In this document: in pieces, positions 43,548-54,303 of the stretch
Layout: each line of letters opens with the position of its first letter
Position numbering within the stretch: position 1 is the stretch's first letter
From: Ascarosepion bandense
Lineage: Eukaryota > Mollusca > Cephalopoda > Sepiida > Sepiidae
DNA length: 64,000 bases
Assembly (NCBI GenBank): GCA_037127315.1
Contig: JBBBDQ010001293.1
Coordinates: forward strand, 888,001-952,000
Direction of reading: 5' to 3'
Notes under the pieces: generated by a model
What the model saw: only the letters and a program-made list of their open reading frames with translations
The model's database searches: none
What the model was told of the DNA's origin: nothing
Position numbers and translations under genes: made by a program

Positions 43548-44881
43548 AGTTTATCGGAAGGAAAGCCCTATCAGTACTAGACAAAGTTTATCGGAAGGAA
43601 TGCCCTATCAGTACTAGACAAAGTTTATCGGAAGGAAAGCCCTCTCAGTACTAGACAAAGTTTATCGGAAGGAAAGCCCTCTCAGTACTAGACAAAGTTT
43701 ATCGGAAGGAAAGCCCTATCAGTACTAGACAAAGTTTATCGGAAGGAAAGCCCTATCAGTACTAGACAAAGTTTATCGGAAGGAAAGCCCTATCAGTACT
43801 AGACAAAGTTTATCGGAAGGAAAGCCCTATCAGTACTAGACAAAGTTTATCGGAAGGAAAGCCCTCTCAGTACTAGACAAAGTTTATCGGAAGGAAAGCC
43901 CTATCAGTACTAGACAAAGTTTATCGGAAGGAAAGCCCTCTCAGTACTAGACAAAGTTTATCGGAAGGAAAGCCCTCTCAGTACTAGACAAAGTTTATCG
44001 GAAGGAAAGCCCTATCAGTACTAGACAAAGTTTATCGGAAGGAAAGCCCTATCAGTACTAGACAAAGTTTATCGGAAGGAAAGCCCTCTCAGTACTAGAC
44101 AAAGTTTATCGGAAGGAAAGCCCTATCAGTACTAGACAAAGTTTATCGGAAGGAAAGCCCTCTCAGTACTAGACAAAGTTTATCGGAAGGAAAGCCCTCT
44201 CAGTACTAGACAAAGTTTATCGGAAGGAAAGCCCTCTCAGTACTAGACAAAGTTTATCGGAAGGAAAGCCCTATCAGTACTAGACAAAGTTTATCGGAAG
44301 GAAAGCCCTCTCAGTACTAGACAAAGTTTATCGGAAGGAAAGCCCTATCAGTACTAGACAAAGTTTATCGGAAGGAAAGCCCTCTCAGTACTAGACAAAG
44401 TTTATCGGAAGGAAAGCCCTATCAATACTAGACAAAGTTTATCGGAAGGAAAGCCCTATCAGTACTAGACAAAGTTTATCAAGGAAGGAATGCCCTATCA
44501 GTGCTAGACAAAGTTTATCGGAAGGAAAGCCCTATCAGTGCTAGACAAAGTTTATCGGAAGGAAAGCCCTATCAGTGCTAGACAAAGTTTATCGGAAGGA
44601 AAGCCCTCTCAGTGCTAGACAAAGTTTATCGGAAGGAAAGCCCTCTCAATGCTAGACAAAGTTTATCGGAAGGAAAGCCCTCTCAGTGCTAGACAAAGTT
44701 TATCGGAAGGAAAGCCCTCTCAGTGCTAGACAAAGTTTATCGGAAGGAAAGCCCTCTCAGTGCTAGACAAAGTTTATCGGAAGGAAAGCCCTCTCAGTGC
44801 TAGACAAAGTTTATCGGAAGGAAAGCCCTCTCAGTGCTAGACAAAGTTTATCGGAAGGAAAGCCCTATCAGTACTAGACAA
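43548..44881. repeat. 37-bp tandem array, about 36 units
   Basis: Unit AAAGTTTATCGGAAGGAAAG then CCCTMTCAGTRCTAGAC, period exactly 37 bp. Two positions vary: A or C in CCCTMTC, and A or G in GTRCTAG. The G form is confined to the last third (from about 44495 to 44830), while A/C alternates through the whole array. Units are otherwise nearly identical, so homogenisation is recent. Irregular units occur at both ends and at 44478. Confidence 0.97.
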
Positions 44882-45750
44882 AAAGATAACAGTTACTGGA
44901 CATGAGAAACCTATTTTTCTAAAAAATTATTTTACGAGTAAGACTGCATAAATTTCAACCGAGACTAGCTTGATCAATTAATGTCAAACGTTTCTTTATA
45001 ATAAAATATTTATTGTAATATTAACATTTACCATTACAAACGTATATAGATATCTGATCAATGTGTTAAATTGAAGATAACATCTTTATCTTGTCAATGT
45101 TTTTTAATCAAAAGAATTTTTTTCATGCTAAAAAATGTGCTATTCCAAGATAAGGAAATGGACCGACGATAATTTTTCTTCGACGTGGACGCCATTTTGA
45201 AAGTTCCTGATCATAAAATAGAAGACATTTTAAAGTAAATAGATTCTGCTAGTAGGGAAATAACTGACTTACCCGACATGATATTTTAACTTTACTTCTT
45301 TTTTATTCATTTATTTCTTTCTCTCACAACGAAAAAGGATATTTATATATTTTTTAAACCTTAGTTCTTAGTCTCAAAATGCTATCAGGGTGACATATTT
45401 GGATTATATTAGAAAAACAGTAGTCGTGTGTGCACAGCGGAATGTAATTTTCTGATCGCGTATCAAACTTAAGGCATTTTCTTTTTATATCAATTACTTC
45501 GGAGCAAATGTAAAAATGGTGGGTAAATGATTTTACATTAACCTATCTGTCTGGCCAAAATTAAACAGCTGTCAGTACAAGCAGACACTGCCTCACATAT
45601 ACACAAACTAATGCACGTGCATCCATATATATATAAAGGGGCCACGTTCGTTTTCAGACTTTTAAACCATTCATTTAAGATGTTCAATGAAATGAATTAG
45701 AGCGCTCTAGCTATTGGGCTTGTATAATGATAATGCACACGCTAAAAAGT
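44882..45750. other. No recognised element
   Basis: AT-rich, no family match. Confidence 0.25.
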
Positions 45751-45754
45751 CTGC

Positions 45755-45897
45755 CTTCTTCTACTGAGCGCCCATAGCACACAGGTAGAATCGCCAACTG
45801 ACGCCAATTCGGTTGGGTTTCAATCCTGGGTTAAAACAATCGGAGTCTAACCGTACTGATGAGCTGTGATACGGCGAAACAGATCTGTCTACGTATG

Positions 45898-45938
<41 letters not shown>
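45755..45938 (+). mobile_element. SINE-B copy with (AT)n tail
   Basis: A-box position GCCCATAGCACACAGGTAGA (degenerate), B-box GGTTTCAATCCTGG, then GATGAGCTGTGATACGGCGA, AACAGATCTGTCTACGTATG and a 40-bp AT run. Confidence 0.7.
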
Positions 45939-46330
45939 CAAACAATGAATTCAATCAGGTGCTAATTTTGCAAATTGTTTTTCTCAGATGTATTTTTATT
46001 ATTATTATTCATCTTATTGCTAGAAGACAATTCCATTTTGGAATTCTATTTATAAAATCAAAATTGGGGTGAAGGCAACATCTATTACAGATGATCCTTC
46101 GAGGTTCAAGTCTTGTTGGAAATCATTTTTGACTTTGTCCACTAAAATAAATGCAATAAAGTGCTGCAAAGTGTTGTAACAAACCATAGCAATAAGATGA
46201 ATAATAATAATGAAAATACATCTAAGAAAAACCATTTGCAAAATTAACAGTTGATTGAATTCATTGTTTGAAATGATGTTAAGTATCAACTGTCCAAATT
46301 CCCTACAACTTTGGCCAGTTTATCCAATAC

Positions 46331-46370
<40 letters not shown>

Positions 46371-46480
46371 CAAACATTATGTCTGCATATTTTTAATAAA
46401 ATTTGTTCATACTCACGGATAATCTTTCATCTATTATAATTGAAAGATGTAAAAAATGCGCTTTTAGTTTCACAGTTTAT
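45939..46480. repeat. Inverted repeat around 45940-46280
   Basis: TTTCAAACAATGAATTCAATC at about 45937 and TTGATTGAATTCATTGTTTG at about 46250 are inverted copies, as are TTTGCAAATTG-type segments inside, giving arms of roughly 90 bp around a central stretch of about 150 bp (AGATGTATTTTTATTATTAT / ATAATAATAATGAAAATACA). (AT)n at 46336-46366 lies outside. Confidence 0.65.
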
Positions 46481-46562
46481 TTTTTTTTTTAATCGTATCA
46501 CCCCGAGCAAGGCGGTAACGCCACTGATGTGCAGGGGGCTACGTAATAGTGAAAATATTAGA
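46480..46562 (-). mobile_element. LINE-J 3' end
   Basis: Poly-T then TCGTATCACCCCGAGCAAGG and CGCCACTGATGTGCAGGGGG, the LINE-J terminus, directly before the tandem array that follows. Confidence 0.75.
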
Positions 46563-47240
46563 AAAGATAAAACCGGAAACCACACCCTAAGCAGTGAACA
46601 AGGGATGAGTCTCTTAACCTGTTCAATAGACGAGGGTGGAGTGTGAACTGGGCGATAGATAGATCTATCTACTCCAATTGAAAAAAAAATCAAAAAAACA
46701 AAGTGAGAAGATTGGTAAAAAGAAAGTCGGAAACCACATCCTAAACAGGGAACAAGGAATGAGCCTCTTAACCTGTTCAATAGACATGGGTGGAGTGTGA
46801 ACCGGGCGATAGATAGATCTATCTACTCCAATTGTAAAAAAAAAGCAAAGTGAGAAGATTGGAAGAAAGAAAGCCGGAAACCACATCCTAAGCAGGAAAC
46901 AAGGGATGAGCCTCTTAACCTGTTCAATAGACGTGGGTGGAGTGTGAACCGGGCGATAGATAGATCTATCTACTCTAATTGAAAAAAAAAACAAAGTGAG
47001 AAGATTGGAAGAGAGAAAGCCGGAAACCACATCCTAAACAGGGAACAAGGGATGAGCCTCTTAACCTGTTCAATAGACGTGGGTGGAGTGTGAACCGGGC
47101 GATTGATAGATCTATCTACTCTAATTGAAAAAAAAAAAAACAAAGTGAGAAGATTGGAAGAGAGAAAGCCGGAAACCACATCCTAAACAGGGAACAAGGG
47201 ATGAGCCTCTACACCTGTTCAATAGACGTGGGTGGAGTGT
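46563..47240. repeat. Tandem array of about 147-bp units
   Basis: About 4.5 units, start points CCGGAAACCACA at 46573, 46727 (variant), 46874, 47020 and 47169. Each unit contains CTTAACCTGTTCAATAGACG, GGGTGGAGTGTGAACCGGGC, the palindrome GATAGATCTATC and an A-run of variable length. The A-run explains the 146-154 bp spacing. Frames across it on the minus strand are repeats without known domain. Confidence 0.9.
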
Positions 47241-47940
47241 GAATATAATTTATTATATATTTCTCGATGTTCCCAAGTACTTTTAATTATATTCCGAGAT
47301 CATCTTCAGAGGTTTATGTCGTGGTAACAAAAAATTACTGTAAATTTACTTCTTGCTTTAAATGTAACGGATCGGCAAATTGCTTAACGTTTATTAGAAC
47401 GTAAAATTATCCTCAGTGGGATTTTTTTTAACGTTGTAAAGTTATTCTCATGTATGTGTTAAAGCATGAAAAAACTGTTCTTTTTATAAACATTTTAGAA
47501 CATTACTACACTATTTATAGCTGATTCTATGAATTGACGGTTTAAGTTTTTTATATTGCCTCGAGAATCTATAGTTTGCTTTTGTTGTTTTCTTGGTAAA
47601 GGATAGTTTTGTTATCAACCATTTTTATGTTATGGATATAGACAGGAATGTTGTTTTAATGGCTAGAGATGGATGAATGGTCAGAAATGTGTAATGTAAG
47701 ACGTCTCATTAATGTAGCTGTTGTAAATCTAACATATATATTTGTTTTGTTTTATCTTTTTTTTTTTTGTTGGAGATAATTCTCCCAAAGAAAATTTTAA
47801 TAGATATATAGAATATATCTCCAACAAAAAAGCTATCAAATTTCGGTGCTCAATGCACAATCATCAGGTAGTATTTTAAAGTACACCAGTTAATTCGGTT
47901 GTTGTTTAGTTATATACTATAATAAATACTTTCTCCGTAT
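47241..47940 (-). mobile_element. Hammerhead-like terminal-repeat fragments
   Basis: Two motifs on the minus strand: CTGAAGATGATCTCG...CGAGAAAT around 47257-47302, and a better one at 47841-47867. An imperfect inverted repeat (TTTGTTGGAGATAA and ATATCTCCAACAAA) lies at 47766-47830. No ORF. Confidence 0.35.
47841..47867 (-). other. Hammerhead-like motif
   Basis: Minus strand: CTGATGA, TT, GTGC-ATTGA-GCAC perfect stem, C, GAAAT. Exact consensus core and strong stem II; slightly irregular junction. Confidence 0.5.
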
Positions 47941-47947
47941 GTGCAGG

Positions 47948-48110
47948 TCATGTAATGGTTAGCGGTTTGGAACCAGAAGCCCTTGATCCGAGTTCGAATT
48001 CTTGTCCAATTGATCACTTTCGCACAAATGGCTTTGGAATGATATCAATCCTTCACTTCTCCAACACAAAAGTTAGCAATGGGACAATGCCGTGATTGGA
48101 AGGTCTGTGT
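47948..48110 (+). mobile_element. tRNA-derived SINE, separate family
   Basis: A-box TGGTTAGCGGT and B-box GAGTTCGAATTCT about 30 bp apart, in tRNA-like order; the downstream part is unrelated to SINE-A, B or C. Confidence 0.5.
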
Positions 48111-48459
48111 AGCATAGTTTCAGCATTGAAGAAAAGATCAACGAACCTGAAATGACAGGCATTTTCTGGAAACGAGTAGCCATGTTGAAGATGAGAACTC
48201 ACTCTGATTTTTGTCGTTAATTTCAAGTTGAAATCAACTATGATGATGGCAACTTTTCCATAAATTTTTCTATGAAATATTAATTCCCATAATACATTTA
48301 ATTAATATTTTGTTTTTATTCTGAAGTTATTATTTTAAGAAGCCCACACGTTTAAATATTTGTCCTATCCAAAATTCATTCTTAAATAAATTGAATGTTT
48401 AAAGACTTTTCATCTATATATTTATGTTAATACATTTTGTAACCAGTCACTCATACATA

Positions 48460-49030
48460 AAGTGAGACACTGAAACCTGAAGGTGCATTGGGAAAGGCAT
48501 ATATGCATCCCAAAAGCGAAGCAGAATATTGAGAAACAAAAATTATTACAAACAAGAAAAGAGTACTTAACTCTTCCGTAATTTTTGTCCTACATTCTGA
48601 GCAATCTTCTCACAGATTCTGAGCAATCTTCTCACAGATTCTGAGCAATCTTCTCACAGATAAAGAGTCGAAGCAACAGAAATGTGATTTTACAGAAGGA
48701 TGCTGAGGATACCATTGACCGAATTTGTTTAACAACGGTGAAGGTTTAGAGAAAAATGAAAACAAAAAGGTAACTTATACTTAATATCAGGAAGGGACTG
48801 TTAAAATTTCTAGAGAATATAATGAGGAAAGAGAGCTTGGAAAATCTGATGCCCACAGGACAGATTGAAAAAGTAAGGACAGATATAAGCAATGCGTAGC
48901 ATGTTTAGTAAGCCTTAGTAATTGATTAACGGAACAGAATTAATAAGAAATAACAAAATGACAAAATTTATTAAAAAATGCAAAAGACAGTAAATGGCGG
49001 AAAGTCATGATTGCCGCCGCATAAAGACGT
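48460..49030 (+). pseudogene. LINE-E 3' part, decayed
   Basis: Traces of ASQKRSRILRNKN, an ATEM.FYRRMLRIPL block, a RKGLLKFLENIMRKESLENL block and the MIAAA-type 3' end. A 22-bp piece (ATTCTGAGCAATCTTCTCAC AG) is present three times in a row at 48595-48660, a local expansion within the former coding sequence. Confidence 0.65.
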
Positions 49031-49207
49031 AGAGAACCCATTAGGGTCGTAGGCTGCACCATATATACTACAACCGCAGTTGTAGCCTTGTTTCTTGGCC
49101 AAGATAGCCTGACGAAAGTCTACTCACTCCAGGATGGCTTTGAATTTACTCCTAGACCGGTTGTTATCCAAGAATATATAACTGAAGCTGAGCTGCTATA
49201 GGTGGTA

Positions 49208-49320
49208 GATAGCATGAATGGATACCTTTTCTAAATGTAATAGCACGTAAGTGAATGTAACGAAGTCAATTGGAATTTGAACTCGGCTCTCCGATTCATG
49301 AATCTGAGCCACTTACAACA
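49208..49320 (-). mobile_element. SINE-A fragment
   Basis: Head part only: GTAAGTGAATGTAACGAAGT and GGAATTTGAACTCGGCTC on the plus strand. Confidence 0.5.
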
Positions 49321-49329
49321 TCGTGCTTC

Positions 49330-49768
49330 CGTAACCATTTTAACTTTTTTTAATATTTTATTTTTAAATGATACATAATTTAAAAGATGCCTATCCAGAA
49401 ATAAAAAATAAAAAAAAGATTTTTCCTATAATTTAATATTTTACGATTTTTCAATAAAGCAAACTATTCAACAAAGTGATAAACTTTAACGCCTTCGCTG
49501 AAGCCAGTTTCAGGGAAAATGGAATTCGCTGTTACGAAACATATCCTTTCAGATGAATTAACTGATTAAGGTGGGAAGTAAGAAAGCAAAGAGATTTCCT
49601 GGATAGCCATTGCTTTCTCTCTCAGTACAATGTGTTGACATATGAATCTTTCGTTTATTGCCCCGGAGTCTTTTGCAAGACATCACACTTTTAAGAATAG
49701 AATATGTCTAACCAGAAAGCAATATAATGTACAAGTACATTACATGATTTTATACGAGAACCTCATGA
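49330..49768. other. No recognised element
   Basis: AT-rich, no family match. Confidence 0.25.
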
Positions 49769-49769
49769 A

Positions 49770-50690
49770 GATTTTTTTTTTTTTTTTTTTTTTTAATCAT
49801 TTCACCCCGAGCAAGGCAGAAACGCCACTGATGTGCAGGGGGTTACATAAATGTAGAAAGATTAATTAGAAAAGAGTGAGGAGTACAAGCTAGTTAGAAA
49901 GGAACAATAGAAAACTGAGAAAGCAGGTGCAATGACAGGTACATGGGCGGAGAGAAAGGGAAGGTTATACAGGGGAGGGGAGAGAGAGCTAGAGGCCAGT
50001 GGTTAGTAGGTGAGTATTAACTTTGCTTTTAAATTTCTGGAGGTCGTAGCCGTCAGGAAAGCAAGAATACGGGAGTGAGTTCCACAGGCGGGAAGTGCGA
50101 GAGAGGAAGCTGCAGGAGTAGAATTGTCGTCTGCGTTTGGCTAACCTGACTGTGAATGGGTGGGACCCAGTTGCCAGTCTGGTTGAACGGGTAAACACCT
50201 GTTGAGGAGGCATCAGTGACTTAAGCTCATCCGAGCAGAAGCCATGAAAGTATTTATAGAAGAGACAGAGGGAGGCCACATTTCGACGATGGGAAAGTGG
50301 CTGCAGACGAGTCGCCAGATCAGTACCTATCACATTACAGACTCTCCTTTGGAGCTTGTCAAGAACACTGAGGAGAACGGCAGGGGCACCTGACCATAAA
50401 TGGCAGCAGTACTCCATGCACGGACGGATGGTTGACTTGTATATATGCAGGATGGATTCAGGTGGAAAAAACATCCTGGATCGACATAGTGACCCAATCT
50501 TCTTAGCAGTAGATTTTGCTATGGATTCAATATAGTGCTTCCATTTGAGGTCTGAGGACAGGGTAAGTCCGAGGAGGCGTAGTGTATTACTCTCCGGGAG
50601 AATCATCTGGTCCATGCTTATGGGAGGCAGAAGAGGTTGCCTGTAATGGTTGACAGACAACAGATAGTTTGTTATCATAAGCATATATCT
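49770..50690 (-). pseudogene. LINE-J 3' part with the longest intact frame
   Basis: Minus-strand frame of 231 codons (49989-50684), the longest uninterrupted element protein in the window. In order: LRLLGLTLSSDLKWKHYIES (residues about 34-53), KKIGSLCRSRMFFPPESIL, STIRPCMEYCCHLWSGAP, QRRVCNVIGTDLATRLQPLS, NVASLCLFYKYFHGFCSDEL, TRSTRLATGSHPFTVRLA, SRLWNSLPYSCFPDGYDL. This is the region after the reverse transcriptase palm in CR1/Jockey-type LINEs. The start methionine is internal to the original ORF, so the copy is 5'-truncated and inactive. The 3' end is followed by a 24-bp T run on the plus strand (poly-A of the element), which marks a young insertion. Confidence 0.85.
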
Positions 50691-50754
50691 AAGGTCATAC
50701 TACTATTTATATGCAGTCACTGAAAACAATCTGCGCGAATTTGTTTTAATGTAT

Positions 50755-51243
50755 GTAGGCGAAAATCTCAATAGAAACGAAGAAGAGTTCTAGACTGCTA
50801 CGTGATGTCAGTTTTTCAATACGGCAGTGAATGCTGGAAAATATCATCGAAAATGAGTACAAAACTGGAAGCGGCCGAGATGTGGTTCTACAGAAGGATG
50901 CTACGGATATCGTGGACTGAGCATGCAAGCAACGATGAGGTGTTAGAAAGAATGGAAACAAAAAGGAAATTGATGCTGAGCATCAGGAAGAGACAACTGA
51001 AGTTCCTGGGATATGCAATGAGGAAAGAGAGCCTGGAGAACCTGATACTGACTGGTCAGATAGAAGGAAGGAGAGATAGAAGAAGACATATTTGCAGAGT
51101 CTGATCAGGTGGATGACGGAACGGGGTTTGCCAGGAGCAACAGGAGCAAACATACTAAGAGCCACACGGGATAGGGAGACATGGAGAACCATGATCGCCT
51201 ACGTCCTGAAGGGACAGGGCACATAGAAAAAGAAGAAGAAGGC
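50755..51243 (+). pseudogene. LINE-E 3' part
   Basis: A 100-codon frame (50802-51104): MSVFQYGSECWKIS, KLEAAEMWFYRRMLRISWTE, ERMETKRKLMLSIRKRQLKF, KESLENLILTGQIEGRRD, then a frameshift, TRDRETWRTMIAYVLKG-type end and AGAAGAAGAAG. One of the better-kept copies. Confidence 0.8.
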
Positions 51244-51479
51244 GAAGTATTTAAACTTTTTTAAACATATCTAGCTTCTGACAGTAAGAGATTCAGTCAT
51301 TGGATCCGGTTGTAAAAAAAAAGTCCTGTGCAGTGTCCGTTCAGTACGTTGGAGATCATGAACCTTCACAATTTTGTGCCTTTCTAGCTCTTAATATATA
51401 GTTCTGCTATCGATTTTTTCTGCAAATGATTTACTTAAGTTCGCTAGAAAGGCTATGCATTCATTTTATATGTCCGTCT

Positions 51480-52960
51480 TATGAGCATCAAATTTGTCAA
51501 AACTTCTTTCCTCATTATATGTCGATTGGTTTTCCATGATGTTAAGTATAATAGTTGTTTATAATTCAATTTTCTCTAAAACTTCGTCATTTGTTTCACA
51601 CGTTCGGTCATTGATATTCTTAAATTCATTTTATAGAACAACTTCTCTTTGCTTCATATGTTCGGTCATTGATATTCTTAAATTCTTTCTCTAGAACAAC
51701 TTCACTTTTGCTTCACATGTTCGCTCAATGATATTCTTAAATTCTTTCTGTAGAACAACTTCTCTTTTGCTTCACATGTTCGGTCATTGATATTCTTAAG
51801 TTCTATCTGTAGAACAACTTCCCTTTTGCTTCACATGTTCCGTCATTGATATACTTAAATTCTTTCTGTAGAACAACTTCACTTTTGCTTCACATGTTCG
51901 CTCAATGATATTCTTAAATTCTTTCTGTAGAACAACTTCTCTTTTGCTTCACATGTTCGTTCATTGATATATTAAATTCTTTCTGTAGAAAAACTTCTCT
52001 TTTGCTTCACATGTTTGGTCATTGATATTCTTAAATTCTTTATGTAGAAAAACTTCTCTTTTGATTCACATATTCGGTCGTTGATATACTTAAATTCTTT
52101 CTGTAGAACAACTTCTCTTTTGCTTTACATGTTTGGTCATTGATATTCTTTAATTTTTTCTGTAGATCAAGTCTTTTGCTTCACATGATCGCTCATTGAT
52201 ATTCTGAAATACTTTCTGTAGAACCACTTCTCTTTTGCTTCACATGTTCGGTCATTGATATTCTTAAATTATTTCTGTAGAACCACCTCTCTCTTGTTTG
52301 ACATGTTCGATCATTCCTATTTAAATTCCTTCTGTAGAACCACCTCTTTGTTGCTTTAAGTCTTTTCTTCCTCTCTAAAGAAAATCTTTGGGAATGAATT
52401 AATGTCATATAAAAGAAATGATATTGCAAAAATTAAAATTACTTTTTGCTTTGTTTCGAACGAATTTTTTTCTGTTTTTATAATATTTGCTCAGCTTTTT
52501 TAAGATATCTTTCGCTGTTCCAACTGCGTCTTCTGATTTTAGTGTTTAACTTGACGTCCTCTGATAAAACACTTCTTAGATATTTAAATTGTTGTACTTG
52601 TTTGATTTAGATATCCTAGATTTTTAATTTGTATATAGGACTGTTCCATTTTGCTAACATTCCTGCATCTTGTCTTCTTGCAATTGACCTTTAGTTCTTT
52701 CTTGTCGCTAGCTACACTACCTTCTGTGAGAGTTCTTGTAGTTTCCTTTCTATGTCCACGATTATCACTGCGTCTGCATATATTATGCTGCTAAGATTAT
52801 GACCCGTTAATATTAAGTCCTGACAGAATTTCTAATTCTCTATGAGAAAACATATTCTTGTGCTACACCCCTCCTAATTTTGTGTATTTACTGAATTTAT
52901 TTTCTATACGTATGTAAACAGATTTTTGACATTATATGTTCTGGGTTATTTTTGTTTCTC
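51480..52960 (-). pseudogene. LINE-E copy containing a tandem expansion
   Basis: Minus-strand LINE-E from a block near 52960 (HTKLG-type variant) through a ISKQVQQFKYLRS-like block at about 52580 to WFYRRNLN near 52330. It then enters the 59-bp array made from its own coding sequence and leaves it near 51590. Confidence 0.6.
51590..52360. repeat. 59-bp tandem array, about 13 units
   Basis: TAGAACAACTT recurs at 51634, 51692, 51751, 51810 and 51869 and onwards, a 58-59 bp period. On the minus strand each unit encodes pieces like KEKLFYRKNLRISMTEHV, that is the LINE-E motif WFYRRMLRISWTEHV. As 59 is not a multiple of three the frame is lost at each unit. The array has grown inside a LINE copy. 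Confidence 0.9.
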
Positions 52961-53052
52961 AAATATGGTAAGGTAACTTCGGAAAAAAGCTAAATATATT
53001 GTTAACAGTAAAAAGAAGAAAACACAAAATTTCAACTACAAGCTAGGGATAC

Positions 53053-53888
53053 TGTTGTGGATCCCGGGAATGGGGCCCGCACAAATAAATGAACAACGAC
53101 CAGTAATCTAGATAGAAAATAAATGTATTAACGTAAGGATACAGACTTGAATGAAATTAGTATTTCAAGAATGCGGTTTAGTAAAAGTATATGTACAAGT
53201 CTCTGGAAGTGAAACCGTAGTATATTGAGTATGTCTCCGCCGGAAGCTGACGGGTACTGCGTAATAATCTTTTCCATGAGTGGAGCACATATCTCCTATT
53301 AGCTACTGTGTACTGACGGCTAATCTCTCTCTCTGGACTCTCGTATTCTCCAGTTAAATCTCTGTGAAAAAGCGGTATTTTATATTTATTTACCCCCCCC
53401 CCCACTACGGCAAAATGTGGCACAAGACCTTTTTAACGTGGGTTCTCCTGGCTATATAGCCCAGCCAAAAATATCTGTCTAATTTTGCCTAGTCGTGACT
53501 CTACCCTTCGGCGGAGCCACGACTTGGTTAATGCCCTCCTCCCGAAAGCAGAGGACTGACAGTGTCAAAGAAATACTGCGAGAAAACGAGGCATTCTGTA
53601 TTTATTTTCCCTCCCACTAGGGCAAAATGTGTCACAAGGCCTTTTCTACGTGGGAACACCGGACCATATAGCCCAGCCAAAAATAGCTGTCTAATTTTTT
53701 CCCAGTCGTGACTCTACCCTTCGGCTGAGCCACGACTGGGTTAATGCTCTCCGCTCGAAGGCAGAGAGCTGACAGTGTGAATGGAATTACGTGAGAAAAC
53801 GCGGCATTCACCTATCTCGCTTCTATAGCAGTAGTATAAATATACTCTGGACGAGTCCATCTTTATGAAATGGGAAAACCCCACAACA
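53053..53888 (-). mobile_element. Solo LTR with 5-bp target-site duplication
   Basis: Termini TGTTGTGG and CCACAACA are perfect inverted repeats, and GATAC occurs at both 53048-53052 and 53889-53893. The element is 836 bp versus about 619 bp for the copy at 2244. The difference is an internal tandem duplication of roughly 190 bp (53430-53605 and 53620-53790) containing the CGTGGCTC..AAGGGTAGAGTCACGA fold, and a C-homopolymer at 53394-53404. A 5-bp duplication fits Gypsy/Copia/BEL-type integrases. Confidence 0.9.
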
Positions 53889-53966
53889 GATACTAAAATC
53901 AAACCGGTGGGGAGAGGTATAACAGAGGTAACGAAGTGCAATACAGAGATCCGAAGGTGAATTGGA

Positions 53967-54303
53967 ATTTTTTTTTATTTGTTTCATCTCAGGCAAGGCG
54001 GTACCGTCACTGATGCGCAGGGAGCTACATAAGAGTAAACGTTTAGAAAGGAGGAGAGTGAAGAGAAAGACGAATCAGTTACAGGGGTTGTCAGAAATAG
54101 GGTAGGAGAAGGATGGGAACTCAAGTGTGAAGACAGTTGCAAAGGTAGAGAGAAAGGAAAAGAACAAGATATTCGGGGTGACGTAGAAACGACTGACGTC
54201 AAGTAGATAAGAAATGGGAACTGACATTGCATTTAATTTCCTGGCAGTAGTAGCTGTCAGGAAAGCAAGGAAGTATGGAAAGAAGTTGCACAGGTGAGAA
54301 GTG
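53967..54303 (-). mobile_element. LINE-J 3' end inserted in LINE-E
   Basis: TTTCATCTCAGGCAAGGCGG (3' end) through the 3' untranslated region to a degenerate LCNFFPYFLAFLTAT-type remnant. Truncated at the LWNSLP region. Confidence 0.65.

Noticed and set aside
43548..44881. CRISPR-like array
   Set aside because: The 37-bp units are contiguous with no unique spacers, and the genome is an animal one; it is a minisatellite.
46427..47179. Minus-strand repeat protein (RLIPCSLLRVWFP type)
   Set aside because: The frames follow the 147-bp tandem array and shift with the length of its A-run; no sign of protein-level conservation.
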